Shown here: in pieces, positions 48,472 through 59,050 of the stretch
Numbering within the stretch: position 1 is the stretch's first letter
How the letters are laid out: each line of letters opens with the position of its first letter
DNA from: Deltaproteobacteria bacterium
GTDB lineage: Bacteria; Myxococcota; Kuafuiibacteriia; Kuafuiibacteriales; Kuafuiibacteriaceae
Direction: 5' to 3'
Length of the DNA: 64,000 nucleotides
Assembly (NCBI GenBank): GCA_011526105.1
Contig: WYAZ01000061.1
Span: 51,001 to 115,000, forward strand
The notes under the pieces: generated by a model
Told to the model about the DNA's origin: nothing
Seen by the model: only the letters and a program-made list of their open reading frames with translations
Database searches by the model: none
Made by a program: the position numbers and the translations under genes

Positions 48472-49496
48472 GCACGCTCCGTATCCTGCACCTCCTCGCG
48501 AGCCCGTATTGGAGCGGCCCGGCCGAGATCATCTTCGATCTGGCGCTCGCGCAACGCGCGGCGGGCCATGAGGTCTTCGTGTGCGTCGACACCAAGCGCC
48601 GAGTGGCGCCCTCGGAGGAGCTCGCGGTCCCGCGCTTCGAGGCCGGCGGCGTGCTCGCGGATCACGGGATGGAGCTCTCCACCCGCTCGACGCCGCTCGG
48701 GATGTGGCGCGATCGAGCCATTCTTCGCCGTCTCGAGCTCGACATCGTGCACGCGCATATGAGTCACGACCACTTCCTCGCGAGCCTCGGTCGGCCTCGC
48801 GCGGCGCTACTCGTCCGTTCGATCCACGCGCCTCGATCACTTCGCCGGCTCATGCCGCCCGCGGACGCGTACACCGTGCCCAGCTCGCGCGAGCGCGAGC
48901 GCCTTGCGCGCGCGCAGAGCATGGTGCTTCCGGCCTTTGCCGGGCCGGATTTCGTCCCCTCCCAAGACCGGCCGGGCTTGCGCCGAGCCCTCGGGGTGAT
49001 TGGGGACCCCGTGATCGGAATGGTCTCGACCTTTCAGCCCTCTCGGCGTCACGACCTGGGGCTCGAGGCGTTTGAACGACTCCTTCAGCACCGGCCGGAT
49101 GCGCGCTTGTACTTGGTGGGCGATGGCGTTCTCACGGACACACTCCGCGACCAGGCACGCGGACTGGGCATCGAAGCGCGCGTGCGGTTTGTGGGCTATC
49201 AATCGGGCGCAGACTTCTTGCGCTGGCTTCAGGTCCTCGACGAGGTGTGGATCCTCGGCCTGGGCAACGACTACGGGGGCCGCGCCGCCATGCAGGCGAG
49301 GGCGGTCGGGGTTCGGGTGGTCGCGGTGGATGAAGGTGGCTTGGCCCAGGCGGCGGACGTGCTCTTGTCCTCGACGGACCCGGAGGCGCTCTGGCGCGCG
49401 AGCGAGGCGGGGGCGCGCCGGGAACTCGAGGTGATTCGCCGCGAGCTCGTCGCCGAGCGGGTGCTCGAGCTCTATCGAGCGGCACGCGCATCTTGA
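48468..49496 (+). CDS. GT4-family glycosyltransferase
   Basis: 342 residues from the ATG at 48468. GT-B fold: N-terminal LRILHLLASPYWSGPAEII and VHAHMSHDHFLASL; C-terminal IGMVSTFQPSRRHDLGLEAF, ARLYLVGDG and ARVRFVGYQ. The usual E-x7-E donor site is weak (GRAAMQARAVGVRVVAVDEGG). It lies between heptose and lipid A genes, so an LPS core sugar transfer is the likely job; donor and acceptor are unknown. Confidence 0.85.
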   Translation: MSTLRILHLLASPYWSGPAEIIFDLALAQRAAGHEVFVCVDTKRRVAPSEELAVPRFEAGGVLADHGMELSTRSTPLGMWRDRAILRRLELDIVHAHMSHDHFLASLGRPRAALLVRSIHAPRSLRRLMPPADAYTVPSSRERERLARAQSMVLPAFAGPDFVPSQDRPGLRRALGVIGDPVIGMVSTFQPSRRHDLGLEAFERLLQHRPDARLYLVGDGVLTDTLRDQARGLGIEARVRFVGYQSGADFLRWLQVLDEVWILGLGNDYGGRAAMQARAVGVRVVAVDEGGLAQAADVLLSSTDPEALWRASEAGARRELEVIRRELVAERVLELYRAARAS

Positions 49497-49527
49497 CCTC
49501 GGAGCGCACCGGGGCCAAGTCGATGCG

Positions 49528-50592
49528 GTGAGCACGAAGCCACCACTCGGCGGGCCTTATGCGCCTCTCTTGGGCGTAGGCGCCCTCGCGCTCGAGGGGG
49601 CGGTGCTTGCTCGTCGCGCGCTCTACTCGCTCGGGGTTTGGAAGACTCGTCGGGCCGACGGCCCGGTGATCAGCGTGGGCAACATCACCCTGGGGGGCAA
49701 CGGCAAGACCCCCATGACCATCTTCCTCGCGAATCGACTGGAGGCGCGAGGGCTCTCGGTCGCGGTGGTGTCCCGAGGCTACGGGGCCAAGCTCAAGGCG
49801 CGTTCGCCGAAGTTGGTCGGAGACGAGGGGCGGCTGTTGCTCGACGCCGCCGGGGCCGGAGACGAGCCGGTTCTCATCGCCACCAAGACGCGAGCCCAAG
49901 TCGTGGTCTCCATCGATCGGACCTCCGGTGCGCGTTTCGCCTTCGACGAGCGGGGCGTGGACGTGGTGCTGCTCGACGACGGCTTTCAGCACTGGAGGCT
50001 CGGGCGCGACCTCGACATCGTCATGATCGACGGTTCCGAGCCCTTCGGAAACGGTCGTCTGTTTCCTGCCGGGACTCTGAGAGAACCGCAGGCGGCGCTC
50101 TCTCGTGCGGACCTTTTGGTCGTGCATCGTGGCCATCAAGCCTGGCGATCGGTGGGGCGGCTCGCCGGCGTGCCCGATGGGATCCCTCAGGTCGAAGTGG
50201 CGATGTTGCCGACCTCCGTGGGACCGCTGCTCGGAGGCTCGAGGCAGCCGGCGGCGATCCTCGCGGGAAAACGTGTCGCCCTGCTGGCGGCGATCGCACG
50301 TCCCGAGCGTTTTCGGCGCGCGGTGCAGGGCCTGGGAGCGCTCGAAGTGGTGCACGAACGCTTCCTCCGCGATCACGCCTTCATGAGCACGGCGGAACTC
50401 GCCCAGTTTGTGAGCGAGGCTCATCGGCGGGGCGCGGAGTACCTCTTGACCACCGAGAAGGACGGCGCCCGTTTGTCCGGCGTGGCCGGAGCCGCGCCGC
50501 TGTTCACGCTCAGCATCGAACCGGTGTTGCTCTCGGGCGAGGTCGAACTCGAACGCGCGCTGGAGCGGGCCTTGCGCCGAGGCCCGTTCTGA
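49528..50592 (+). CDS. lpxK: Tetraacyldisaccharide 4'-kinase
   Basis: 354 residues from a GTG at 49528. Walker A region VGNITLGGNGKTPMTIFLA; VVSRGYGAKL; VDVVLLDDGFQHWRLGRDLD; FPAGTLREP; LLTTEKDGARL near the end. LpxK phosphorylates the 4' position of the lipid A precursor at the inner membrane. Its stop overlaps the acyltransferase ATG (TGATG). Confidence 0.96.
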   Translation: MSTKPPLGGPYAPLLGVGALALEGAVLARRALYSLGVWKTRRADGPVISVGNITLGGNGKTPMTIFLANRLEARGLSVAVVSRGYGAKLKARSPKLVGDEGRLLLDAAGAGDEPVLIATKTRAQVVVSIDRTSGARFAFDERGVDVVLLDDGFQHWRLGRDLDIVMIDGSEPFGNGRLFPAGTLREPQAALSRADLLVVHRGHQAWRSVGRLAGVPDGIPQVEVAMLPTSVGPLLGGSRQPAAILAGKRVALLAAIARPERFRRAVQGLGALEVVHERFLRDHAFMSTAELAQFVSEAHRRGAEYLLTTEKDGARLSGVAGAAPLFTLSIEPVLLSGEVELERALERALRRGPF

Positions 50593-51482
50593 TGGGCGGA
50601 CTCGCGAACCTCTTGCTGTCGAGCATCTCGAGACTCGTGATGCTTCTCTCTGAGCGCGCAACCCGTCGCTTAGCGAGGGGTCTCGCCTGGTTGATCTTTG
50701 GGCTCTTCGGGTATCGAAGGGCGGTCATCGCCCAGAACCTCGAGGCCTCTTTTCCCGAGTTGGGTCTCGCCGAGCGACGAACGCTCTCTCGTCAGGTGGG
50801 GCAGCACCTCGTGCTCACCTTCCTCGAGTTTCTGCGCATTCCAAGGTACGCAGCTCGGAACTTTGACAACGTCGAGTGCCTCGGCCTCGAGCACTACGAG
50901 GCCGCGTTCGCCAAAGGCAAAGGTGTTTTGTGCCTCGCCGGACACTTGGGCTCCTTCGAGATGACCGCGGCCGCGGTCGCCCGGTTGCTCAGACCCAACA
51001 AGAGCTGGTTGATCGTGAAACCGCTCCCCGGCGGCGTGGATCGCTTCGTCGTCTCCGTTCGTCGGCGCGGCGGCACCGATGTCATCCCGGCGAAGGGGGC
51101 GCTGAAGTCGGTCTTTTGGGCGCTCAAGCGCCAAGAGTTGGTCGCTTTCGTGCTCGATCAGCACGCGCCGGGCGATACCGGGGTGCCGGTTCAGTTCTTT
51201 GGTCGAGCTGCGCAGGGGCTCGTGGCCTTGGCGGTGGTCGCGGAGCGGACGGGCGCACCGGTCATCGCGGCCAGCGCGCATCGAAGGCCGGACGGTACAC
51301 ATCTGTTGGTTTTGCATCCGGAGATCCCTTTCGAAGCTCAGGCCGACCGCGCGCAGACGCTGCAGCAGATGACGCAGGTCTACACGCGGGTGATCGAGCG
51401 TGCGATCCGCGCTCACCCGGAGCAGTGGTTTTGGAGCCACCGCCGGTGGAAGCCGGCCCTTCGGCCGTCCAAACCGGCGTAG
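50592..51482 (+). CDS. Lipid A late acyltransferase, LpxL/LpxM type
   Basis: 296 residues from the ATG at 50592 overlapping lpxK. The HX4E catalytic motif is His118-Glu123 in GHLGSFE. Other family stretches: IAQNLEASFPEL, VAFVLDQHAPGDTGVPVQFFG and EQWFWSHRRWK near the end. It adds a secondary acyl chain to lipid A from acyl-ACP. Which of LpxL or LpxM it matches cannot be told. Confidence 0.9.
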   Translation: MGGLANLLLSSISRLVMLLSERATRRLARGLAWLIFGLFGYRRAVIAQNLEASFPELGLAERRTLSRQVGQHLVLTFLEFLRIPRYAARNFDNVECLGLEHYEAAFAKGKGVLCLAGHLGSFEMTAAAVARLLRPNKSWLIVKPLPGGVDRFVVSVRRRGGTDVIPAKGALKSVFWALKRQELVAFVLDQHAPGDTGVPVQFFGRAAQGLVALAVVAERTGAPVIAASAHRRPDGTHLLVLHPEIPFEAQADRAQTLQQMTQVYTRVIERAIRAHPEQWFWSHRRWKPALRPSKPA

Positions 51483-51489
51483 AACGGCG

Positions 51490-52881
51490 CTATTGCGGAA
51501 GGCCGGGCTCGAGGCCGGCACGGATCGAGGTCGCGTCGAAACGGGTGCCCCACACCGCGTTGACCGATTCTGCGACGGCGAGCGCTCCACTGACCACCGC
51601 GGAGTCTTCGACGCGCAGCAGAGACAGCCGCGGATCGAGCAGCTCGCGAAGGCGAGGGAGCACGAAGTCCACGTCACCACCCGCGAGCTGCTCCGCTCGA
51701 ATCGTCTCCAGGTGCTCGATCAGCGTGGCCGAAGAGTACACGAGCACAATCGCGGGCTGATCGGGCAGGGCCAGGTGCAGATGGATGTAGGCGAGGGCGT
51801 AGAGCCAGCTCGAAGGGAACGGGGACTCGAGGGCTATCGGGCCGTGCGAAGTGAGCGTCGGGTCGAGCGCGCTCTGGCGAGGCCAGAGCAGCAGCTCGCC
51901 TCCACACTCCGCGACGAGCTGCGTGCTCTGCGCGATGGGCACCAGCGCATCCCACTCGTCATGCAGAAGGAGCGTGGCCGGAGGTAGCCCCGCGCAAAGG
52001 TCGGAGAACCTCAGTCCCGAGTAGTCCGCACCAGGAGCGTCGCTTGGACCTCCGGTCGCATGGTGAATTCGAGCGCGGTAGGCGTCGAAGAATCCGCCCG
52101 AAATGGGTGCGCTCGAGACATGTGCTTCGAAGCTCGGGAAGTCCACCGGGGGGAAGAGTGCGGCCACCACTCGGGCCGGCGCTCGGGCATCTGCGTAGGC
52201 GGCGGCGTAGATGGCCTCGAAGCCTCCCCAAGAGCCTCCGAAGACCCCAATCCGAGAAGCGTCCACAGCCTCCTGCTCGGCCGCAAACCACATGCCGGCC
52301 GCCATATCCATCACATCATCGCGTACATCTCCCCCGGCGTAGAAGCGGCCGTAGACGAGGAGGACACTCGCGTCGTTGAGGAGATGAATGCGCGCCTGAT
52401 CATCGCTGGCGCCTGCGACCGGCGGTTCGTAGACGATCCCGCGCGAGCCGTCGAAGTCTGGGCCGTCGACGTCGAGGTAGGTGCCATCCATCCTCGGCTG
52501 GCTGGTGGCCCAGCGGAGATCGAGCGCCTCGCCGCTCCAGTCGATACCAGCATAAGGGATGGTGGCCACGACAAGGGGCCGCGGTCCCGGTCGGTCGGAC
52601 GCATAGAACTCCACATAGGTTCGGCCTTCGTCCGGCCGCGTGATGCGGACTCGTCTGGCCTCGAAGACCCGCGCGCCATCCACGAGTTGACGCCGCTCGA
52701 GTTCGGTCGCGACGTAGTCGGCGACGTCCGCCATGCCCGCGTCGATCGAGCTGCTGCCAGCGTCCCGAGGAACGATGCCTGCATCCCCGCGGTCCGACTC
52801 GTGTGGGACGGCGGTGGACGCGTTGCAGGCGCAAAGACCCAGCGCGAGTCCAACGATGAGGAGAGAACGGATGCTAACCAT
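51490..52881 (-). CDS. Alpha/beta hydrolase (S9-like) lipoprotein
   Basis: 463 residues from the ATG at 52881, which gives a lipoprotein signal ending in LCAC. A Ser/Asp-rich linker (about 20-45) follows. The nucleophile elbow is GVFGGSWGGFEAIY (GxSxG), as in prolyl-oligopeptidase-like and acetyl-xylan-esterase-like hydrolases. Asp is likely in HDEWDALVPIAQ and His in SHGPI. It is a secreted, anchored hydrolase of unknown substrate. It lies 152 bases downstream of the DUF3857 gene on the same strand; the gap holds nothing recognisable. Confidence 0.75.
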   Translation of the reverse strand: MVSIRSLLIVGLALGLCACNASTAVPHESDRGDAGIVPRDAGSSSIDAGMADVADYVATELERRQLVDGARVFEARRVRITRPDEGRTYVEFYASDRPGPRPLVVATIPYAGIDWSGEALDLRWATSQPRMDGTYLDVDGPDFDGSRGIVYEPPVAGASDDQARIHLLNDASVLLVYGRFYAGGDVRDDVMDMAAGMWFAAEQEAVDASRIGVFGGSWGGFEAIYAAAYADARAPARVVAALFPPVDFPSFEAHVSSAPISGGFFDAYRARIHHATGGPSDAPGADYSGLRFSDLCAGLPPATLLLHDEWDALVPIAQSTQLVAECGGELLLWPRQSALDPTLTSHGPIALESPFPSSWLYALAYIHLHLALPDQPAIVLVYSSATLIEHLETIRAEQLAGGDVDFVLPRLRELLDPRLSLLRVEDSAVVSGALAVAESVNAVWGTRFDATSIRAGLEPGLPQ

Positions 52882-53033
52882 CTTGGCTCTGAGCCTCCGC
52901 ACTGGAGAGCCCTCTGCAGGTCCGATGCCGGATTCGTGCTGCCCGGTCAAGGCCGGGCCCCAGTCGGGTCCCTCCAGGGCTCTCTCGATCGCGCGTGCGA
53001 CGACGGCACTTCCGGCGTCCGCCACGTCCGGTC

Positions 53034-54998
53034 TCAGTATTCGGGTGTTCTCGGTGCTGGACGTCGCGCGGTGACCTCCGCCGTCTCTGCGCGACGCACC
53101 TCAATCAGAAAACCTCGATAAGCGGGATATCCGTCGAAGGGGACTTGAAGGGCGCTCTGGGTGTGCTCTCGGGTGACCACGAGCCGGCGACGCGACTCAC
53201 TCCGCGCCTCGATCACGACCGCCCCGCCGTCCCAACGGGTCTCGAACTTCGGCGGCAGGTCGACGAGGTCGTGGTCCTCGGGGAAGAGCAGTCGCGCGCG
53301 CACACGTGCGACGCGCGGCGCATCCAAGATGAGCGCCGCACCTCTGCGTTCGCGCGGCGTCTCCGATGTGCCTCCGATCAGTGCTCCGAGCTCGAGCGTG
53401 GCGCTCTCGTCCTCAGCTCGACGCCAGATCTTCGCGCGTGTGACGGTGCCCTTGAACACGAGGGGCCGTCGCAGCTCGCGAACGTCCGCCACGGTGACCG
53501 CATCCAGCGAGAGGTGGGCGCCGCGGCTCTGCAGGAAGCCGGAGACGATCTCCGGATACTGCGTGGGCTCGGACGCGAGCAGCAATGCGCGCAATGAACC
53601 GGCCTCTGCGCCCAGCAGTCGGGCTTCAGCGGTGCCTGAGACCGTGCCTTCTCGGTCGACGTCGAGCTTGAGCTCGACCTCTGTGAGGCTGTCCTCCGGC
53701 TTCGAGGTCGACACCCGCATGAGCTCGGTGGAGGCCTCCCCCAAGAGCACGATGCGTGTGCCTTGAAGCCGAGGCGGCGGGACCTCGGTCGACGCGGTGA
53801 ACTGAGATGGATCAAGCACGATCGGGCCCCGCGGACCGTTGATGACGCTGACGATGCCGTCGATCGCGTGCACGGTGGGGAGGTCGGGAAGGAGCAAGCC
53901 TCGGTCGCGATAGGCGAAGAACGCGGGCTGCGCTTCGATACCGGCCGCGCGCAGGAGAGCAGTGAGGAGCAGGCCTCGGCTGGTGTGATTGCCGCGCTTC
54001 ATGTCGAGCACGCTCTCGGCGGACGGGGCGACGGCGCGCCACAGGGGGACTCGGGGGCCAGGGTCCCAGCCGAGATCACGCGCCACCACGGTGTAGAGCT
54101 TGAGCGCGCGCTCCTCGATGGGGGCGTCACCCGCGACCGCCTTGGCCTCGCTGGCTTGCTCCGCTGAGAGCCGCGCCCAGCTTGGGTGTTCGGCGAGGAA
54201 CCAGTCACCGAAGGCGTTCCAGCTCGAGAAGCCCTCCGGGTCTTGGTAGCCGGGCATCGCGGCGCGCATGAAGATCACATGGGCGGTAGGGGCGATCATC
54301 AGAAGTTCGGGGCGGTCCGGCTCTGGATGAATGGGAGGCTGGTTCTGGAACGTCCAGGAGAGCCGCGTGCCCTCGGGGACCTCGAAACGTTCTGGCGGAC
54401 GATCGAGCGGCGCCCCGTTCTCGGTCAGCCGGCAGTCCACCTCGAAACCGGGCGGGACCACGACTGCGAGCTCGGAGCGCTCGGTCGGCAGCACCTGCCT
54501 GAAAGGCCATGGCGGGGTGAAGCGCGGGTCCTCGATCTCGAGATCGTAGGTGAGGTCGATGACCGACCCGACCCTCGCGCCGTCGGCCACGAAGCTGACC
54601 GCTCGTGTCCCGCCTGCGTGTTCGACATCCGCCATACCGCTCTTGGAGACCTCGCGCGTCTCGCCCTCTGGTGAGGTCACGCGGGCGATGAGGTTCCGGA
54701 TCCAGGAGCCCGGATCGTAGGGGAGGCTGATGTCCGCGGCACTCAGGCCGGTCTCGCGGAGGATCTTCACCCGGAGGTAACGTCTCAGGAATGCGCGTGC
54801 CGCGGGGTCGGAGCCGTCGGCGTAGAAGGTGAGGGTGGCCCGGTCGAGCAGGACCACGGCTGGAGCGCCGGGGTGTGCGTCGGCGCCCGGGGTCTTGTCC
54901 AACACGAAGTTCTCGAACGAAGGGGGCGGCCGGGCGCTTGCGCATGCACTGAGACCTCCCAGCGCCATCACGAGCATCCAACGGGACCACGTCACCAT
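53034..54998 (-). CDS. DUF3857/transglutaminase-like lipoprotein, catalytic Cys replaced
   Basis: 654 residues from the ATG at 54998, giving a lipoprotein signal ending in LSAC. An N-terminal DUF3857-like beta domain (about 60-270) precedes a transglutaminase-like core. In that core the usual GDCKDKA..L...LLRA.GI reads GNHTSRGLLLTALLRAAGI, so the catalytic Cys position is His. A downstream HAIDGIV and IVLDPSQ may be the remaining His and Asp. A long beta-rich C-terminal part follows. It is probably non-catalytic or uses another chemistry. Function unknown. Confidence 0.75.
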   Translation of the reverse strand: MVTWSRWMLVMALGGLSACASARPPPSFENFVLDKTPGADAHPGAPAVVLLDRATLTFYADGSDPAARAFLRRYLRVKILRETGLSAADISLPYDPGSWIRNLIARVTSPEGETREVSKSGMADVEHAGGTRAVSFVADGARVGSVIDLTYDLEIEDPRFTPPWPFRQVLPTERSELAVVVPPGFEVDCRLTENGAPLDRPPERFEVPEGTRLSWTFQNQPPIHPEPDRPELLMIAPTAHVIFMRAAMPGYQDPEGFSSWNAFGDWFLAEHPSWARLSAEQASEAKAVAGDAPIEERALKLYTVVARDLGWDPGPRVPLWRAVAPSAESVLDMKRGNHTSRGLLLTALLRAAGIEAQPAFFAYRDRGLLLPDLPTVHAIDGIVSVINGPRGPIVLDPSQFTASTEVPPPRLQGTRIVLLGEASTELMRVSTSKPEDSLTEVELKLDVDREGTVSGTAEARLLGAEAGSLRALLLASEPTQYPEIVSGFLQSRGAHLSLDAVTVADVRELRRPLVFKGTVTRAKIWRRAEDESATLELGALIGGTSETPRERRGAALILDAPRVARVRARLLFPEDHDLVDLPPKFETRWDGGAVVIEARSESRRRLVVTREHTQSALQVPFDGYPAYRGFLIEVRRAETAEVTARRPAPRTPEY

Positions 54999-55020
54999 GG
55001 GTTCGGTATCTATCATCGGC

Positions 55021-55135
55021 TAGAGCTCATCTCAAAACTCCCTCGGTCGCGATTTCGGCCGATCCGCGTCGGCCCGCCTTGCGCACCTCGCGTCTCGGGC
55101 GTCTCACTCGGTCGGGGGTTTTGAGGTGAGCTCTA
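55021..55135. repeat. MITE-like element with 22-base terminal inverted repeats
   Basis: Bases 55021-55042 (TAGAGCTCATCTCAAAACTC CC) and 55114-55135 are inverted copies with two mismatches in 22. About 70 bases lie between them with no coding capacity. The outermost TA at each end could be a target-site duplication, as made by some IS5-type elements. The right-hand end supplies the stop codon of the MocA-like gene. Confidence 0.65.
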
Positions 55136-55732
55136 GTGCAGCGTCCCACCGTGGGCGCTCTGCCATTGTTCGAGGTCCTCGGGTGTGTCGAGATCCGCGA
55201 GCGGAGCGGCGTCCGGCCACTCGACCAGCTCGACATCGTAGCGACCCAGGATCGCCCGAATGCCGCCCTCCGGGCGCTCGAGGATCTCCGGGTACAGGCT
55301 GCGCGGGAGCAGGATGGGATGACCCGGCCGGCCGAGGTGGCACAGAGCCCGCGCGAGCAAACCTCCGCCGCCGCGGAGCGCCGCGATCATCTCCACCGAA
55401 GTGAACGGGGCGTCGACCGGTTGCACGAGCGCCCAGTGGGCGCGGTTCTCGACGCGTTTGAGACCTCGGGCCACGGAGTCGATCATGGGAAGTTCGGAGT
55501 CGCCTTCGACGAGCTCGATGCCCTCGAGTGATCTCGCGAGCTCGAGCGTGACCCCGCTGGCGACGACGACGAGCGGGCTCACATGGGCCCTGAGAAAAGT
55601 CTCGACGAGGCGATCGAGGAGCGTTCGCCCCCCGAGGTGAATGAGGGCCTTGGGGGTACCCATTCTTCTCGAACGACCGGCGGCGAGAATGATCCCCGCC
55701 GTGGGCTCGGTCTTGCGCTCCGAGGCGCTCAT
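55133..55732 (-). CDS. MocA-like molybdenum cofactor nucleotidyltransferase
   Basis: 199 residues from the ATG at 55732, overlapping the xdhC stop (ATGA). Signature GIILAAGRSRRMGTPKAL; the metal-binding aspartates are in LVQPVDAPF. The PGHPILLPRSLYP segment is typical of MocA/CoxL-associated transferases, which put CMP on molybdopterin for xanthine-dehydrogenase-type enzymes. Its stop codon lies in the terminal repeat at 55135, so the C-terminus may have been altered by insertion, although the usual DLDTPEDL ending is present. Confidence 0.85.
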   Translation of the reverse strand: MSASERKTEPTAGIILAAGRSRRMGTPKALIHLGGRTLLDRLVETFLRAHVSPLVVVASGVTLELARSLEGIELVEGDSELPMIDSVARGLKRVENRAHWALVQPVDAPFTSVEMIAALRGGGGLLARALCHLGRPGHPILLPRSLYPEILERPEGGIRAILGRYDVELVEWPDAAPLADLDTPEDLEQWQSAHGGTLH

Positions 55733-56577
55733 TTCGCGGTCGTCGTCTCTTCCTCCGACAGGGGTGACCGATCTGGAGGTGGTTTGGTCTCGAGCCGCGC
55801 TCGGCTCTGCTCGGACTCGCCGAGGAGGGCGGCGCCGCGCCTCACCGCGATGAGCTCCGCCAAGATCGAGACCGCGATCTCTTGGGGCGTCTCCGCGCCG
55901 ATCGCGAGGCCCACCGGGATCCGAACCTCGGCAATCTGCGCGTCCGTGAAGCCTTTGTGGGCGAGCCGCTTCCGAGTGATGACCCCCTTGCGCCGGCTTC
56001 CGATGACGCCGAGCCAGCGGTGGGGCAGCGTCAGACAACGTTCGAGCAGCCGCTGATCGAGGCCATGGTCGTGGGTGGCGATCATCACGTAGGCTTCGGC
56101 GCCAAAGGGCAGATCGGGGTCGTCCAGGAGTTCGTACCGGTGGGTGTCCAAAGAGAGATCGGCCGCGTGCAGGAGCGCCGAGCGCTCGTCCGCCACGTGC
56201 ACCGAGAAGCCGGCGGACGCCGCGGACCGGGCCAAGGCAGCGCCCACGTGGCCCGCCCCAAAGAGGATGAGCAGCGGCCCTTGGCTCATGGGCTCGATGA
56301 AGACGGACACCTGCCCTCCGCAGCACATGCCCAACTCGGCGGTGAGTTTGAACTCGAGCAGCTGTGACTCGCCCCGCGCCAGCGCTTCTTGCGCGGCCTC
56401 GAAGGCCTGATGCTCCACTTTACCTCCACCGATGCTTCCCTCGATCCTTCCGTCCGGGAAGACGATCATGCGGGCGCCGGCGGACCGGGGCGTGGAACCG
56501 GCGGCGCGGACGAGCGTCACGACCGCAGCCCTCGCCCCCGCGCGTTCGAGTTCGGCGATGCGAGAATAGAGACTCAC
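55729..56577 (-). CDS. XdhC/CoxI family molybdoenzyme maturation protein
   Basis: 282 residues. The N-terminal XdhC_CoxI domain has GSTPRSAGARMIV, GSIGGGKVEH and the MCCGG cysteine pair. The C-terminal Rossmann-like domain has LLILFGAGHVGAALAR. XdhC-type proteins load sulfurated molybdenum cofactor into xanthine dehydrogenase. With the MocA-like gene it forms a maturation pair; no target enzyme is in this window. Confidence 0.93.
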   Translation of the reverse strand: MSLYSRIAELERAGARAAVVTLVRAAGSTPRSAGARMIVFPDGRIEGSIGGGKVEHQAFEAAQEALARGESQLLEFKLTAELGMCCGGQVSVFIEPMSQGPLLILFGAGHVGAALARSAASAGFSVHVADERSALLHAADLSLDTHRYELLDDPDLPFGAEAYVMIATHDHGLDQRLLERCLTLPHRWLGVIGSRRKGVITRKRLAHKGFTDAQIAEVRIPVGLAIGAETPQEIAVSILAELIAVRRGAALLGESEQSRARLETKPPPDRSPLSEEETTTAK

Positions 56578-56618
56578 GACCCCAAGATCGTGCGGGATGG
56601 TGCGCTCTTTGTAAACTC

Positions 56619-57161
56619 TCAGCCGCTCTTCATCTGCTCTCGGAGGAGCTCCAAGCGACTCTGGATGGAGGTGTTCTTGGGCTCGAAGAGCAGGGCGGTC
56701 TTGAGATCGCGCTCGGCGGATCTCAGATCTCCGTCGTCGATGGCCTTGAGAGCCTTGGCGACGAGGTTCCTCCCCTGCGAGGTTTGTCCTTGCGTCGCCT
56801 CTTGATCCTTGCGGACCTTGCTCTCGGACTCCTCCGTGAAGCGGAGCTTCTGCTTGCGCTCGTCCCCGCTCACGTCTTTTAAGTAGCGCGCGCGACGTGC
56901 TGGATCCCGGAGCACGACGTAGGCTTCCGAGAGGCGCTTCGCGATCCGAAAGACTGCGTCCTTCAGATCCGTGTCGGGGGACTGATAGAAGGTGTCTGGG
57001 TGGTAGGCACGCTGCAGCGAGTGGTACTGCTCTTTGATCTCGACGATAGGCGCGACCTGGGCCACTCCGAGCACCTCGAAGTAGTCGAGTTCGTCCAAAC
57101 GGGCCGCCAGCTCCTTGGTCTCTTGGGCCCAGTGCGGGTGGATGTTGGGGTCAACGGGCAC
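56619..57161 (-). CDS. J-domain protein with a TPR-like tail
   Basis: 180 residues. A J domain covers about 25-95 with the HPD motif at 54-56 (AYHPDTFYQ). Residues about 96-130 are charged and helical; about 133-178 form a TPR-like pair (AIDDGDLRSAERDLKTALLF). It lies 31 bases downstream of the second Hsp70 gene and is almost certainly its co-chaperone, stimulating its ATPase. No zinc finger or DnaJ C-terminal domain is present, so it is a class C J-protein. Confidence 0.9.
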   Translation of the reverse strand: MPVDPNIHPHWAQETKELAARLDELDYFEVLGVAQVAPIVEIKEQYHSLQRAYHPDTFYQSPDTDLKDAVFRIAKRLSEAYVVLRDPARRARYLKDVSGDERKQKLRFTEESESKVRKDQEATQGQTSQGRNLVAKALKAIDDGDLRSAERDLKTALLFEPKNTSIQSRLELLREQMKSG

Positions 57162-57192
57162 GACCGGTCCTCACGCAGCTCGGCATACGATC

Positions 57193-58767
<1,575 letters not shown>

Positions 58768-59050
58768 GGGCCGTTCCTCGTCGGGCGAAGATGCATCGGT
58801 TGGAACCTAGCACGAAGTTCGCCCGTGTGCAGCGACCTCCCACTTCGACGGACGATAGAACATCCTGATTTCACTTGGGATTGTGCTCGGGCTTGATGAT
58901 GCGCTCGCCCGAGCCGTAGGATGGGCGGGTCCCGGGGCGTGCTGACATTCGAGCGGTTTGGGCGGGATCCATCCCGGGAGGGGTGGTTTCCAAGGCCCGC
59001 GGCCGTGTTGGGCGTACGGCGCTTTCGACCCTTAGAGGACAGAGGTGGTG

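Noticed and set aside
55729..56577. XdhC plus MocA-like pair considered as part of a xanthine dehydrogenase operon
   Set aside because: No molybdoenzyme subunit is present nearby; upstream genes are Hsp70 and a J-protein, so only maturation functions can be claimed.
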